Of a DNA stretch of 64,000 nucleotides, positions 51,127 through 63,792 are shown in pieces. The first letter of the stretch is position 1, and each line of letters opens with the position of its first letter. The position numbers were made by a program, and so were the translations under genes. The stretch is taken from positions 59,863 through 123,862 of the forward strand of contig NW_014040548.1 of assembly GCF_001186125.1 (NCBI RefSeq), in the 5' to 3' direction. A model generated the notes under the pieces. It saw nothing but the letters and a program-made list of their open reading frames with translations. It was not told the origin of the DNA and made no database searches. Source of the stretch: Sphaeroforma arctica JP610. Taxonomy: Eukaryota; Opisthokonta; Ichthyosporea; Ichthyophonida.

Positions 51127-52059
51127 TTACGGTAGGGAGACACCTGAGGTACAGGCTTTGTACGTCCAATTTTACGTTTCACGGGGCTAATTTGGTTCAT
51201 GTTGTTAGCCCCTTTGTCAGGTAACTGGCAAGTGGGTGTCGACCCTGCCTGCGTTGGGTGATGAGAAGCCCAACGTTGTTGCACTGTCGGTTCGGTCTGA
51301 GTCTCAGAAAAATCCTCATCGCCTGTCGTCTGGTCCAAGTCCTGGGGTGTAGACATGTCAATATCCGCCAGTGACAATTCACAGAGTTGGCGGACTTGCC
51401 CTTGAATTAGATGAATATTGTCCGTCGCCTCCTGCACATGCATCATCGTATTCAGGTGTCCTTCTACTTCAGAAATCCAGTTTGGGGACTGTTTAAGCTT
51501 ACCCAAGGTTGTAATTGAGTATTGGCCCTCCGAAAGCAAATGTATCAATTCCAGATGGATTTCTACCTTCTTGGCATCTTCAGGTGCAGGTTTCTTGGCA
51601 AGTGCTGATTCCACCTTATTGCATAGCTCGGTTAAACGGCGAAGATTTCCAATCAACTGTCTCAACAACCGATCACAAGCTTGCTTACCCACCGTTGGCA
51701 ACAGTCTAGTCTTGGGTAAAATAAAATTAAACTAAGTTGTTTCTTAGTTGATTTAACCTTCAAAGAACGTAGTATAATAAATACAGTAGTTCGGTCACTT
51801 AAAAATGTAGTCAAAACCGAGTTGCACTTGATAAAAAAAATGCTAAGTCTAAAATAAGTGAACTCGGTCAGAAGTGCCGTTAGGAACGGCGCGTCTGCTG
51901 TATTCATTAACCACGTTCTTGTGTGGGACGAGATTTTCTCTAACAACTGCAGATCGTGAAAATCTCCGTATCTAAGATTTTGGTCTCCTAGTTACTAAAT
52001 AATGATGACATCCGGTAGGTCATCATTCCCTCTCACTAAATTATATATTCTATTTTCTA

Positions 52060-52170
52060 GTCCGGTCCTCGGGCCCGTTCCTCAATAAAATCCTCTTAGG
52101 TCCGAGACTCTGGTTCGGTCCTAAATTATTTCTCTTAGGTCCGGTCCTCTGGTCCGGTCCTAAATCTCTA
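52060..52170. repeat. GGTCC minisatellite in the B leader
   Basis: Units with GGTCCGGTCCTCTGGTCCGG as at 5,110-5,265, upstream (minus strand) of element B gag. Confidence 0.75.
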
Positions 52171-52194
52171 TCTAAGGTACTTAGTCCACAGTCC

Positions 52195-52610
52195 GATTAT
52201 TTGCGTAAGTGTGATAGGGCGGATGTCGGCGGGGGAGGTGATATCTGCATCGGATTTTTTTTTTGGGTGCGCTGTCAGGAGGCTGCAGTTCAGGGTTGCA
52301 GGGAAGGTACCCACCTTCAGTAGCTCAGTGAATGCTTCGGCAAGGAGTCTAATCAGTGGGCTATTGGCGTCGGGGCGTCCTAGTGTCCTGCGTTCGGTGG
52401 AGCGCTCCACTGTGGCCTTCAGGAGGAGGATGTGGATCCCGTCGGGGCCAGGCCATTTATTGGGATAGCGTAGTATAGCCTCCATTGCATCGTCGGGGCG
52501 TATGGCGGAAGATACATCGGGCGAGAGTTCGGTATCCGGTGGAATCACGTACGGGATTGTAGAGTTGAATAGGTCCTCAAAGTCCACATTTACATACATT
52601 TGTAACATAT
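52195..52610 (-). mobile_element. LINE fragment with the start of the RT domain
   Basis: A single minus-strand frame with PDTELSPDVSSAIRPDD, PGPDGIHILLLKATVERS, NSPLIRLLAEAFTELL and HPKKKSDADITSPADIRPIT, the fingers part of a LINE reverse transcriptase. It overlaps LINE copy 1 at about 8,800-9,114 and extends further toward the 5' side. It abuts the family B leader and is the last repeat before the host genes. Confidence 0.85.
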
Positions 52611-52947
52611 CTTTTGCCTACTGTACCCCCTTGTCAACTCCACTTGTAGTTTTAATCTCTATTTTGAAACAAATAATATTGTCCCTGTCCTGAAATATCT
52701 TCATATGTATTTTGTTTTCTTCTTCAAGAAAATAGAAATACAATGCCTTATTTGGGAGGTGGCGGGTCGATCACATGCCCAATATAAATACAGTAAAATA
52801 CATTGTCCATATCCGGAGGGCTGTTGAGTCATCGTTTCGGTACACATTCATATAGCACTATATAACTAAAATAATATTTACTGTCTGCTGTGTTGCCGTA
52901 CTATCTATTCTGTACACTTGTGATAGCACTGGTGTTTTACATCATAT

Positions 52948-53013
52948 AGTTTAGCTGTATATTCAGTTTAGCAGCAGATCTAGTTTAGTAGTAGCACTTA
53001 GTTTAATTAAACC
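52948..53013 (+). promoter_or_regulatory. Leader of gene 1 with repeated AGTTTAG
   Basis: AGTTTAG or AGTTTAA recurs about five times in the 65 bases before the ATG at 53,014 (at about 52,948, 52,966, 52,981 and 52,998). The ATG itself is in ACCATGT context. Whether these are promoter or 5' untranslated sequence cannot be told. Confidence 0.25.
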
Positions 53014-55185
<2,172 letters not shown>

Positions 55186-55348
55186 TCAGGATTTGATATT
55201 CAAAAGAGACGTTGTGAGCAGTTTTGACCTCGTATTATTGGCCTAATGAATATACGAGTGGTTGAAAACGGCATCTACGAAGGGATTACGCAAAGATTAT
55301 CCCCGTGAATGACGCGCGCTTCGTAGGAGCAGAGGGGTTGTGCTGAAC

Positions 55349-58300
55349 ATGTCAATGAATACAATTGACATACAGCCACGCAACGCCGAGTTTCCATATC
55401 CATTTGTACTCATGTGTAACACAGTGCGCATAAGACTGAGTTTGCCACCCTTCCTCACAGTACGAACTTTTTCACTCTCTGGACTCTCGCGCACAGAACT
55501 TTCTTTGGCTTTGCGACACAGGCGGGGCTGCTGCTGATTGTGATCGGTATCTACACATTCACCCCTCTGTTCGTCAATTATTCCAAGGTAGCATTCTATT
55601 CTGCCTGGGGATATCTTTCGTTAATGTGCGAGTACCAATGAATTGTTTGAATGATTCTTTGTCAATATTCGTACGCTATATTTTAGTCGGCTTTCAAAAA
55701 GGTCGATGATAAAGCAGTGAGGATACGATTGTACGATTGTATATCGCTTTCGATCGTGTCAATGACAATTCACTGTTAATATCTTCAAAAGTTGCATGCG
55801 TATTTGTATTGAACGCGTTCTTCATTTTTTAATCTTAGCGCTTAGATTTCATATTAATACGATTGTGCGACCCCTGTATTTCAGTACGCATTTATCTTTT
55901 GATGAGGGTGGTCTGGTCGTACCCTGATTTCGTATATTTAGAAATCTTAACTTCACGTCAAATCCACTGAAGGTTGTATACCACGAGAAGGTCACTTATC
56001 CTTCTTCTGATATTCCTCTTTGCAGCAAGTGTATAATGGACTAGCAGGCGATTATGCTGCACAGGCTTCCGAGAGCCAGCATCTTATCCGCCGCGACGCT
56101 GAGGTATGCTCTATCTATATGCAATCCTGAGGTACTGACTTGTGGTGTGAAGTATCGAGACAGTATGCGTTCCATATATACCTATGCTGATGTATATAAA
56201 TATAGTACAGGCATACACCGTGTTGGTGTTTGAATTGCTTATACAAGAACGGAACAAGAACGGATGTGCAATTTCATGCAGACGGTACACTCACGAACAT
56301 AGAGATTGTGATGAGACGTACACTCACGAACATAGGGATTGTGATGGTCAGTATTGCTACGTCTGCAGTATTTTCACAGTTGGTCATAGGTATTTCGATC
56401 TGTTGTGCTCTATTTAACTGTGTGTGGATAAAGCAACTCGAAACCTTTACTTGTCATTAGTAATTTCACAGTTGGTCATAGGTATTTCGATCTGTTCTGC
56501 TCTATTTAACTGTATGTGGATAAAGCAACTCGAAACCTTTACTTGCCAATAGTAATTCCACAGTTGGTTATAGATATTTCGATCTGTTCTGTTCTACTTA
56601 ACTGTATGTGGATAAAACAACTCAAAACCTGTACTCGCTATTGCATGTTGACTGGGTAATCTGTAGATCAACCTCGCTCTGGCGAATTGGCCGTCGTCGC
56701 AGATTGCGCATGATTTGTCCAACAAGTATTTTGATGCAAAGTGGTCAGGTATGAGATGGCTGTAATGAGCAACTAGACACCAGTGGGTTGCTTGTACTTT
56801 TGCCATAATTGAGAATGTAGGCTTACGTGACTAGCAATCGATATGCGGTCGTATGGTATCTTTGTGGTCTCAATTAGGTTGTTGATAGCTGATTGGTTTG
56901 AGTGAGGTACACGCAGTGATATTTTCGCAGCGGTTTCAATGACCGGGATGGACAAGCATGACCACATGTAACTGTATTGTGTTTGGACAGGATGGCCTTA
57001 TCTCACGTACACGCTCGGATTTCTACGCTATATTTATGAATTGAGGCCTAGTGTCGCCGGGTCTATACTGCCGCGATGCTACTCGGGCAAGGAGTGTTTA
57101 TACCTGTATTGTTTGGGTGTTGATTCGATGCGGGAACTGTAGTGAGACTCAGTGGATAGTCGCAAGAGGCGACTTACACATCACCCTCTAGAGCATCTAG
57201 TTTGCTCCTACATGTATCTGCAATGATACAGCATTTCTATTTACACGGTATAGGGATATACCAGTAAGCAAAGTGCACTACATCACCTTTTTTAAGTGCT
57301 CACAACACGCCAGGTGGTGACGCATGTAGACAATCGTCACTTCACCTACACTCACGTACGTGAATGAAACACATAAGAATGAATATGCTGCTTTCTTAGC
57401 TCATTCTACTGTCCACTTGGATATATGCGTATTTCTTTGCAAACTAGCGTGTTTGATGTACATATCTATCTATATGGATTCGTGCATTTGCATATCCAGT
57501 ATTATAATTTGTCATCTGCCGCCCATTTTCATTTTGATCTACAAAAATTTAGAACTCATACAAGATACCCTTTCACTACACGCGCATTCCGCAGGAGACC
57601 TTGTGCTTCCAACTGTGGGTGACTATGTCTTCTATCTTAATTCGGGGGATCCCACAGCCAAATTGGAGATTAATGGTAAGAATTTGCTACAGGTCGGCTT
57701 TTTGCACTTCTCTCAGAGTTTGGGTACAATCTGGAATCTTTTTTATATTGCAATTGTGAGGTGTGATCGCGTGCTTGAAGCCACTCTCGTTATAAAATGG
57801 GAATAGTCTAAAACTAAAAATATTTGGCCGGTTGCAAAATTGTTTGGGAATCGCTCGTTTGGTGATTCTTCTCGTCGTGATAGTTTTGCTTCCTTTGTGT
57901 CCTGGTTCTTTGTTGTCAAGCGTTCAGCATGCAGCTGAAATTATTTTTGCACTTTCGTATTTCGACGCTCCCGTACGTTCTTACATGCATTTCTTCTGGG
58001 AATGTCAACTTCCACTACTATCATCATTGAGGCAGTTTCAAGGTTGAGCTCTGCTAGATGCTATGAGATATAGTGTATATATACATTTTAGCATGGGTTT
58101 CCGAAGTTGTGTAGTGCTATGCCATGGTGGTCTATGCCCAGGGCAGATATTAATGGGTTCAAGGAACTCCTGCGTATGCCTCTGGTGGCAAAAAGTAGCA
58201 TACGTGTTTCTATCGTGCTTCTGAATACGAACGTTTCTTGGCAGACATATCTTTTAGAACACAAATTACCACTACGAGCCCAGACACATAAAATCTATGG

Positions 58301-58501
58301 CCACTAACCTTCGTACAACTACACGCCCGCTTATTCACGACAGGCAAATCAGGAAATCCTCACAAACTCACGGTATCGGCCGGTGACGATAAATTCCCGG
58401 TCAAGCTCCACGTGCACGATATACCGTTTGAGTACAAGGAAGGCAGCGATATATCCTTTACATACACGGTAGGTTATGTGGTCGTGCGGTCCTATAATTA
58501 G
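55349..58501 (+). CDS. Type II membrane protein with PA14-like domain
   Basis: Exons read by eye, all in phase: 55,349-55,413 (MSMNTIDIQPRNAEFPYPFV...), 55,461-55,587 (47 bp intron before it), 56,026-56,103, 57,595-57,675 and 58,344-58,468. At least one exon between 56,103 and 57,595 is not found. A cytoplasmic N-terminus of about 40 residues is followed by one membrane segment (AGLLLIVIGIYTFTPLFV), then a lumenal or extracellular region. This matches the PA14 pattern in order: GLAGDYAAQ...HLIRRD (family start GL.GEY...L.R.D), LPTVGDYVFYLNSGDPTAKL-EINGK (family P.tGtYtF.l.SDDga.L.idGk), and LTVSAGDDKFPVKLHVH...DISFTYT (family L.aG..YPi.i.......l.lsw). The end is uncertain: reading on past 58,468 meets a stop at 58,499-58,501, or splicing continues. 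PA14 often binds glycans; no catalytic domain is seen. Confidence 0.65.
56283..56347. repeat. 33 bp tandem repeat, two units
   Basis: CGTACACTCACGAACATAGAGATTGTGATG-like unit twice, within an intron of the PA14 gene. Confidence 0.85.
56373..56640. repeat. 90 bp tandem repeat, three units
   Basis: Units start TTTCACAGTTGGTCATAGGT and end near CTCGAAACCTTTACTTG; three copies with rising divergence to the right. Lies in the long intronic stretch of the PA14 gene that still lacks an identified exon. Confidence 0.9.
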
Positions 58502-59212
58502 TGAGAGATGAGCCATTAGAGGTATAGAGTTGAATTAAGTGTGCGGTTGGATTAGATCGAGTTCATTATAGAAGGCCGAATACAATGGCAAATGAAAAGG
58601 GTTGGTAGTAATGTACTGGGTAGATTCTTCCTTAGCTCGGTTGGTACTTACACCCACGCCTGTTGTTCCCCTCGCAACTTGTTTCCGACTGCATGTTTGG
58701 CCGTATTTTTGTATTTAAAGTTGCAAGCATATATGATATGTTGTCAATCGCAGTGTTTGCAGTCGATCATGAGTACATCTGTGAGTAGATACAAAGTCAG
58801 ATACAAATAAATAACTGTACCTTGCGTAGCTGCACACATTTACCAACAACTTATCTGTACACGCGCGTGCGGGTTATTTCTGATAAGCAACACACACAAA
58901 ACAACAGAGTTATGCGGAGAATCGCCTACAGCTGCTATCATCCAGGTAGTGGGTTGGTTGCGCACGAAATTTGAATGTGTATGCGGTTATAAGTCCGCTC
59001 ATGTCTATATATCTGCAGAACGGCGACAATCCAGTGACAGCAACATGCCGGTCTACTCTTTTTCTACTGAGTGGAAAGCCATTCGCATATTCATGGTTCT
59101 GGATTACTCGTACATTCGTTCATGGTAATGTCTCATCGCCCGAAGGCACACAGCTAATAAACGGCCCAGAGTCGTCCTCTCTGACTAATCACATATCAAA
59201 TCACACCCACAG
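58502..59212 (+). other. Unresolved exon region before the transporter gene
   Basis: Two splice-bounded candidates lie here: 58,910-58,945 (after AACAGAG, before GTAGTG) and 59,019-59,124 (after ATCTGCAG, before GTAATG). An ATG at 58,693 opens MFGRIFVFKVASIYDMLS and is followed by a strong GTGAGT donor at about 58,768. None joins in phase to the transporter exon at 59,213. The start and first membrane segment of the transporter are expected here. Confidence 0.4.
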
Positions 59213-62200
59213 GGTCCTGGTACGGCCGAGAAGCAAGTTCTGGTGTCAAGGTTTCAGACTCTGTACGACTCAAATGTTATAACTACACCCGTGAAGGGTA
59301 AGCCCTATCTAGATGCATCTCCCACAGCGATTACAAATACTATGTCATGGTTGATGGGGTTGTCGATAGCTTTAATTTTTGGACTACAAGAGGGCGAGGT
59401 TATGAAGTATATCAAAATGGTAAGTTCTGTGGTGTTGTGTATATTGGAGAAGAAATCTGAACGGAAGTTGCAAGTTGAGCATTGATGGTTATATGTACCT
59501 TTCGTGCTTGATATACAAAATAGAAAGACAGTTGTTCTAAACTTGTAGATTTTTTGCAACCATAATACAGCCAATCCGACGAATTGTGTTTGATGTTTCT
59601 TGTGAATGTGTTTGTGATCATGTGCCTGTTTATCATCCTCGCAGCTGTGTCCAAGTTTCATTTGTTTGTTTATTTGTTTAATAATATCTTCAGATACTTA
59701 TGCTTTGCAGCCAATCCCTCTCCCAACCACTCATCATACTCTCTTCATTCTTCAGATTTACAACCCCGCCAACCTGATGGCTTTTGCGCCGGCTGCCATT
59801 GGATGGTGTCTGGCTGATGTCTTTGAGGTATAGCCCATTTAGTGTCACATATTTGAAGCTCGTTTCAATCTTGGCCCTACACTTAGACACACATTGGTGT
59901 ATTTTCCTGTTAAGTGCCCCATAACACTGAGCTATGTTTGGCATAGTCACATTTGTTATTGCTCATTCAATACGACTCTTTACACTCATCGCAGGTACTC
60001 GCCAACACTGGACTGGACCCCACCACCTATGTGGTGTTATCTCAGGTATGCTGTCATCAGATTTCAGCAAAAGCCGTCTCAGTCTGTGCTAGAGTTGTTT
60101 GTCTAACTAATTTTTGTTGGCTGACCAGTCCTTACCATTTGTACACCTTCATTTCGATCATTGAGGTCACGTGAGTGCTATTCAGCATGCTTGAGATATA
60201 CCACTCTATCGCATCAATACCGGCGCTTCTGACCATTTGTTGCCACACCGCACATACTACCTTCCTCATCGCAGGCACGGCTTGTCATGACAGCGTTCGC
60301 CATGAAGGTGATGCTGGGCCGTGAGCAAAGCTCCATTCAGTGGGGAATCCTCACTAGTCTTAGTGTGATTTTAATCGCTTATAATCTCATTGACCCCAAG
60401 TCCGGCGGATCGGGCGACCAATCTCAGTGGTGGATGGGTTTCTTCGCAACCATTATCAAGGTGTTTGTATTAACGCGCTCGCTCACATAGAGAGACACGC
60501 TCGAAGACACGTTTCCATGTAGAGCTTGAATCCACCGTCACTGTCGGATGCAAGCGAGAGCAAGCCTGCGACACTTCCCACCTATGTGCGCATGGTGGGT
60601 GGGGAAGCGCATTTGCGCGCAATCGTATCTTAGACCTACCAATCATACACAGTTGATGCTGACATGACGTATCCTCACCTTTACTTGATCACAACGTGAT
60701 AACAGGTTACCCTGTCCGTGCTGTGCGGCGTGTATGGCGAGAAGTACTTCAAGGGCTATGGACATCTTCCCTTCTTTGGTAAGCACCGGTGATCGCATTA
60801 GAGAGAACATGCATCGGGTGTTGAGCTGTTGCAGTGCGCACTTTTGTACTCGGCCATGAGCGCATGTTAGTTTATAACATAAGTGGTGCTTTGCAAACAA
60901 TGTGCGCACTTTTCTAGCGAAGTTTCAACAAAGTGCAAGGGTGAGAACTCTCCTACTATTTATATGAGACGCTATTGATATCGCCATCTACTGCCAAAAT
61001 GATGGGCGCAGAGTGATTATTGTTTGGCTTGAGTGTAGATAAACGAGAGCTAGGTCTTCTGGCGTCTGAATCTCATTAGAACTACGCAAATATCTATGTT
61101 TGTGCAGTGTATGTGTACATGTGGGGCTCATCTCTTCTCTTCAGAGAGCTTATACAAACTACACACCTTTCTCCTCTGTATTCATCAAAGTATTCCTCTA
61201 TACCTTGCCATCCATACCCTCTTGTCACCCATAATCTCATACATGTCTCTATACGGCCACTTATCGCCCGGATGCGTTTGACTACACATGGCTCACTCCT
61301 CACATACCCATACTTCCCACGCCAGTCCAAATTACGAACATCACCGCCGTGTCCTGTCCAGCGGGCTGGTGTATCCTTCCATTGGTGTCCTACATGCGTG
61401 ACACTCCGCTACAAACGTATGTCATCACAGTTTATTACTCTCTGTATGAACGTATGTCATCGCAGTTTATTACTCTCCGTATGAATATATATCATCGCAA
61501 TTTATTATCCTCTGTATGAACATATGTCATCGCAGTTTGTTACTCTCTGTATGAACATATGTCATCGCAGTTTGTTACTCTCTGTATGAATATATGTCAT
61601 CGCAGTTCATTACTCTCTGTATGACAGTATATCATCGAACTTTATTATCCTCTGTATGTACGTATGTCATCGCATTTTATTGCTCCCTGTCTGAACGTAT
61701 ATCATCGCAGTTTATTGCTCTCTGTATGAATGTATATCATCGCAATTTATTATCCTCTGTATGAACGTATGACATCGCAGTTTATTACTCTTCGTATAAT
61801 TGTATATCATCGCAGTTTATTACTCTCTGTATGAACGTATGTCATCGCAGTTTATTACTCTCTGTATGAACGTACACATATACATGTTGTCTATGTCGGT
61901 CTAAAAGTTGTGCAAATATGGGAGTCAGAGTGGGTTGTCTGCCTTAAGGAGACCAGTGTCCGGGCAAATGTTTATCTGACAATCCCTATTATATTCGTAT
62001 GCTACACATATTCAATTCAAGACTGGTGTTTGACGGTGGAGTGTGTATTCATCTGTTAATCGTTTTCTCAACAGGTACGGGGTTTTCGGCGGCCCTGATG
62101 GATCGTGGACTTGGGCGACTTGGGTATGTCTGCCACTTTGAAAAAAAAAACAAGCTGCCACTTTGAGACAAGCTACCGGATATACGACAACTTTAAGTCC

Positions 62201-63032
62201 TATCCTTTCTGATCATTGTAATAATCCAGATCAGGAAGAATTGTGGTAGGTGTTTGTTGTTCACTTTTATATTCACCTTGCAGGTTGTTGTAGGGCTCTA
62301 CGTGACCCGTTTGTGGGTAACCAATTTGGCCGTCAAACGGTTCGACGCGCTTGTAAAGAATCTGTGCAACGCCGGTGCAGCCGTGCCCACTTACTTCATC
62401 GGCGTGTATGTGATGCACTCTATGGAGCTAGATATCCGCAAGGTATGTTCTAGTGTACATATCAGTACAGGTGAATGCAGTCTTGTATGTGTACCTGTTT
62501 GCCCGGGAGCGTATGAGTGTGTGTGGCTGTTATAGATATACTTGCGCACAGGGGTGGGATGTTTGGGGCTGGCCATGTCTTGCATCAGTATATTTCTCTC
62601 TCTCACCATTTGTCGCAGCCGATGCTCCATTCGGTGATCCACCTTTTGACACAGCTACGAGTATACGAAGCAAACTATATTTCGCACATATGCCGATCAC
62701 GGTCGATCTCACATTGTATTTTGGAATGCAAGATTCTCATACTTAGCATTTTTGCATCTAATCGCAAACTACAAATCTTTGTACTTGCAGACTGCGAGTT
62801 GGTCACTTTATTGCAATCAAAGTACCTATGTTAGGCACTACACGTACACAAGATCTCGCGCACGTGCAGCGAATCACACATGCTTTGTGAAGACATCGGT
62901 ATGGTTCTCACATACCCGCATGGCTTGGCTCATCTTTGCGTGCTTTCTTCCTTGCAGGTGCTACTCATTGCTGCGGTAGTTATCGAAGTGGCGAACTTCT
63001 CGATGTCCAAGTCGTATGTAAAAGCAACCTAG
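59213..63032 (+). CDS. Nucleotide-sugar transporter-like protein (SLC35A type)
   Basis: Nine exons, each bounded by AG and GT and all in phase: 59,213-59,419; 59,756-59,827; 59,995-60,045; 60,275-60,460; 60,706-60,778; 61,362-61,416; 62,075-62,123; 62,284-62,442; 62,958-63,032, ending YVKAT and TAG. They give 308 residues. SLC35A hallmarks appear in order: PYLDASPTAITNTMSWL (like YLxSTAVVxxELxK), NTGLDPTTYVVLSQARLVMTA (like LDAATYQVxxQLKIxxTA), MLGREQSSIQWGIL (like MLgrxLsxlQW), LSVLCGVYGEKYFKG (like SGfAGVYfEKvLK), and ALVKNLCNAGAAVPTY (like NIlKGFsxaxaixxst). The family moves nucleotide sugars into the Golgi or ER in exchange for nucleotide monophosphates. The first membrane segment and start codon are unresolved. 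The substrate cannot be predicted. Confidence 0.85.
61417..61871 (+). repeat. 35 bp minisatellite, 13 units, at a splice donor
   Basis: Thirteen units of (G/A)TATGTCATCGCAGTTTATTACTCTCTGTATGAAC, varying at several positions. It starts at the first base of the intron after exon 61,362-61,416, so the true donor GTATGT is the first unit and several other units repeat GTATGT or GTATAT. Confidence 0.93.
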
Positions 63033-63792
63033 AATTGTATACCGGGAGTTTGCTAGCAATCTATTATAAAATCCATCAATAAAAGTCTTTCAGTAGATAT
63101 CATGTGCCAAATCATGATTTATATTGATGGCTATGGTATGGACTACACTTCAGATCCTTCCATCAGGTTTTCGTATTGCCTTAGAGCATGCTGCGGCGTA
63201 GTTAGTCGGTGAGAAATCAACTCGCAGGCTCGATGCACATGTACGTAGCTTTTTGCCTACGCCTAGACACACCGATGAAAAGTTTCAAGAGGCCCGCTAA
63301 TAACAAATTTGCGTGTGTCACCAGTGCTCTACTTGCGGTTTGTAGCTCAGTCGAGGCAAACTCAATCTCGGTTGAACCGAATTGCGCTTAGCGCACTGAT
63401 AAAGAATAATAACCGCTCCGTTATAGTCAATGAGGAGCCTTAATGACGATACAGTCTCATCAATCATGCTTCAGCTCAGTCTATTTCATCCGACAATTGA
63501 TAGATACAGTTCGAATCAAACGGAAAATTATAATTCTTTCTGTAACAATAATAGCTTACACTTGGAATGACAAACCTCACGAATGATATGCGAAAACAAA
63601 AAGCAAACTTCTCCACAATCGTGTTTGGTTATAGAGGAAGTAGATGATTACTTAATTCCGGCCGGAATCAGCAAAACTTCTGCCAAAGATCCGAAGGTCC
63701 GAAGGTCGTATGCCCACCCAGAGTGTGTAGTGTGTTTTAGGATTTTAGTTCTAGAGCCGAAGCTCATGGTGAAGCGCCGTCCGTGAAGCCCA
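63033..63792. other. Intergenic region between convergent genes
   Basis: Lies between the 3' end of the transporter gene and the 3' end of the minus-strand gene at the right edge. CATCAATAAAAGTC at about 63,075 could supply an AATAAA polyadenylation signal for the transporter. Small ORFs here have no recognisable content. Confidence 0.45.

Larger units (their letters stand above)
38430..52190 (-). mobile_element. Ty3/gypsy-like element B with element D inside
   Basis: Minus-strand element. Parts from the right: GGTCC-rich leader (52.17-51.75 kb); gag, carried at 51.75-51.13 kb and 44.93-44.0 kb on either side of element D; a nucleocapsid-like CCHC piece (about 43.95-43.83 kb, VRCRSCAQN...GHASRCP); protease (about 43.45-43.35 kb, LLDTGANRSVIT); reverse transcriptase (about 42.95-42.4 kb, with a Y-V-D-D-type motif near 42.45 kb); RNase H (about 42.28-41.85 kb); integrase (about 41.5-40.4 kb, with QSDEGTEFVN); a chromodomain-like end (about 40.18-40.06 kb, YSVRWLEGSPTW); and an LTR (39.61-38.43 kb). 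No 5' LTR was found. The element is broken, with roughly a dozen interruptions. Confidence 0.85.

Noticed and set aside
57360-57806. 148-codon plus ORF starting MNETHKNEYAAF
   Set aside because: It overlaps the PA14 exon 57,595-57,675 in a frame that includes the exon but runs through both intron borders. The exon itself is kept; the ORF start is not.
61145-61280. Hydrophobic open stretch ESLYKLHTFLLCIHQSIPL after a CTTCAG acceptor, as an alternative transporter exon
   Set aside because: It joins in phase to 60,778 but then meets a stop, with no good donor leading in phase to 62,075; exon 61,362-61,416 fits both neighbours.
61417-61871. Possible CRISPR-like array (13 regular 35 bp units)
   Set aside because: The units are contiguous with no unique spacers and lie in an intron of a eukaryotic gene, so this is a minisatellite.
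63583-63786. 67-codon plus ORF MICENKKQTSPQSCLV
   Set aside because: It lies in the probable 3' untranslated or intergenic DNA of the minus-strand gene, without splice or family evidence.
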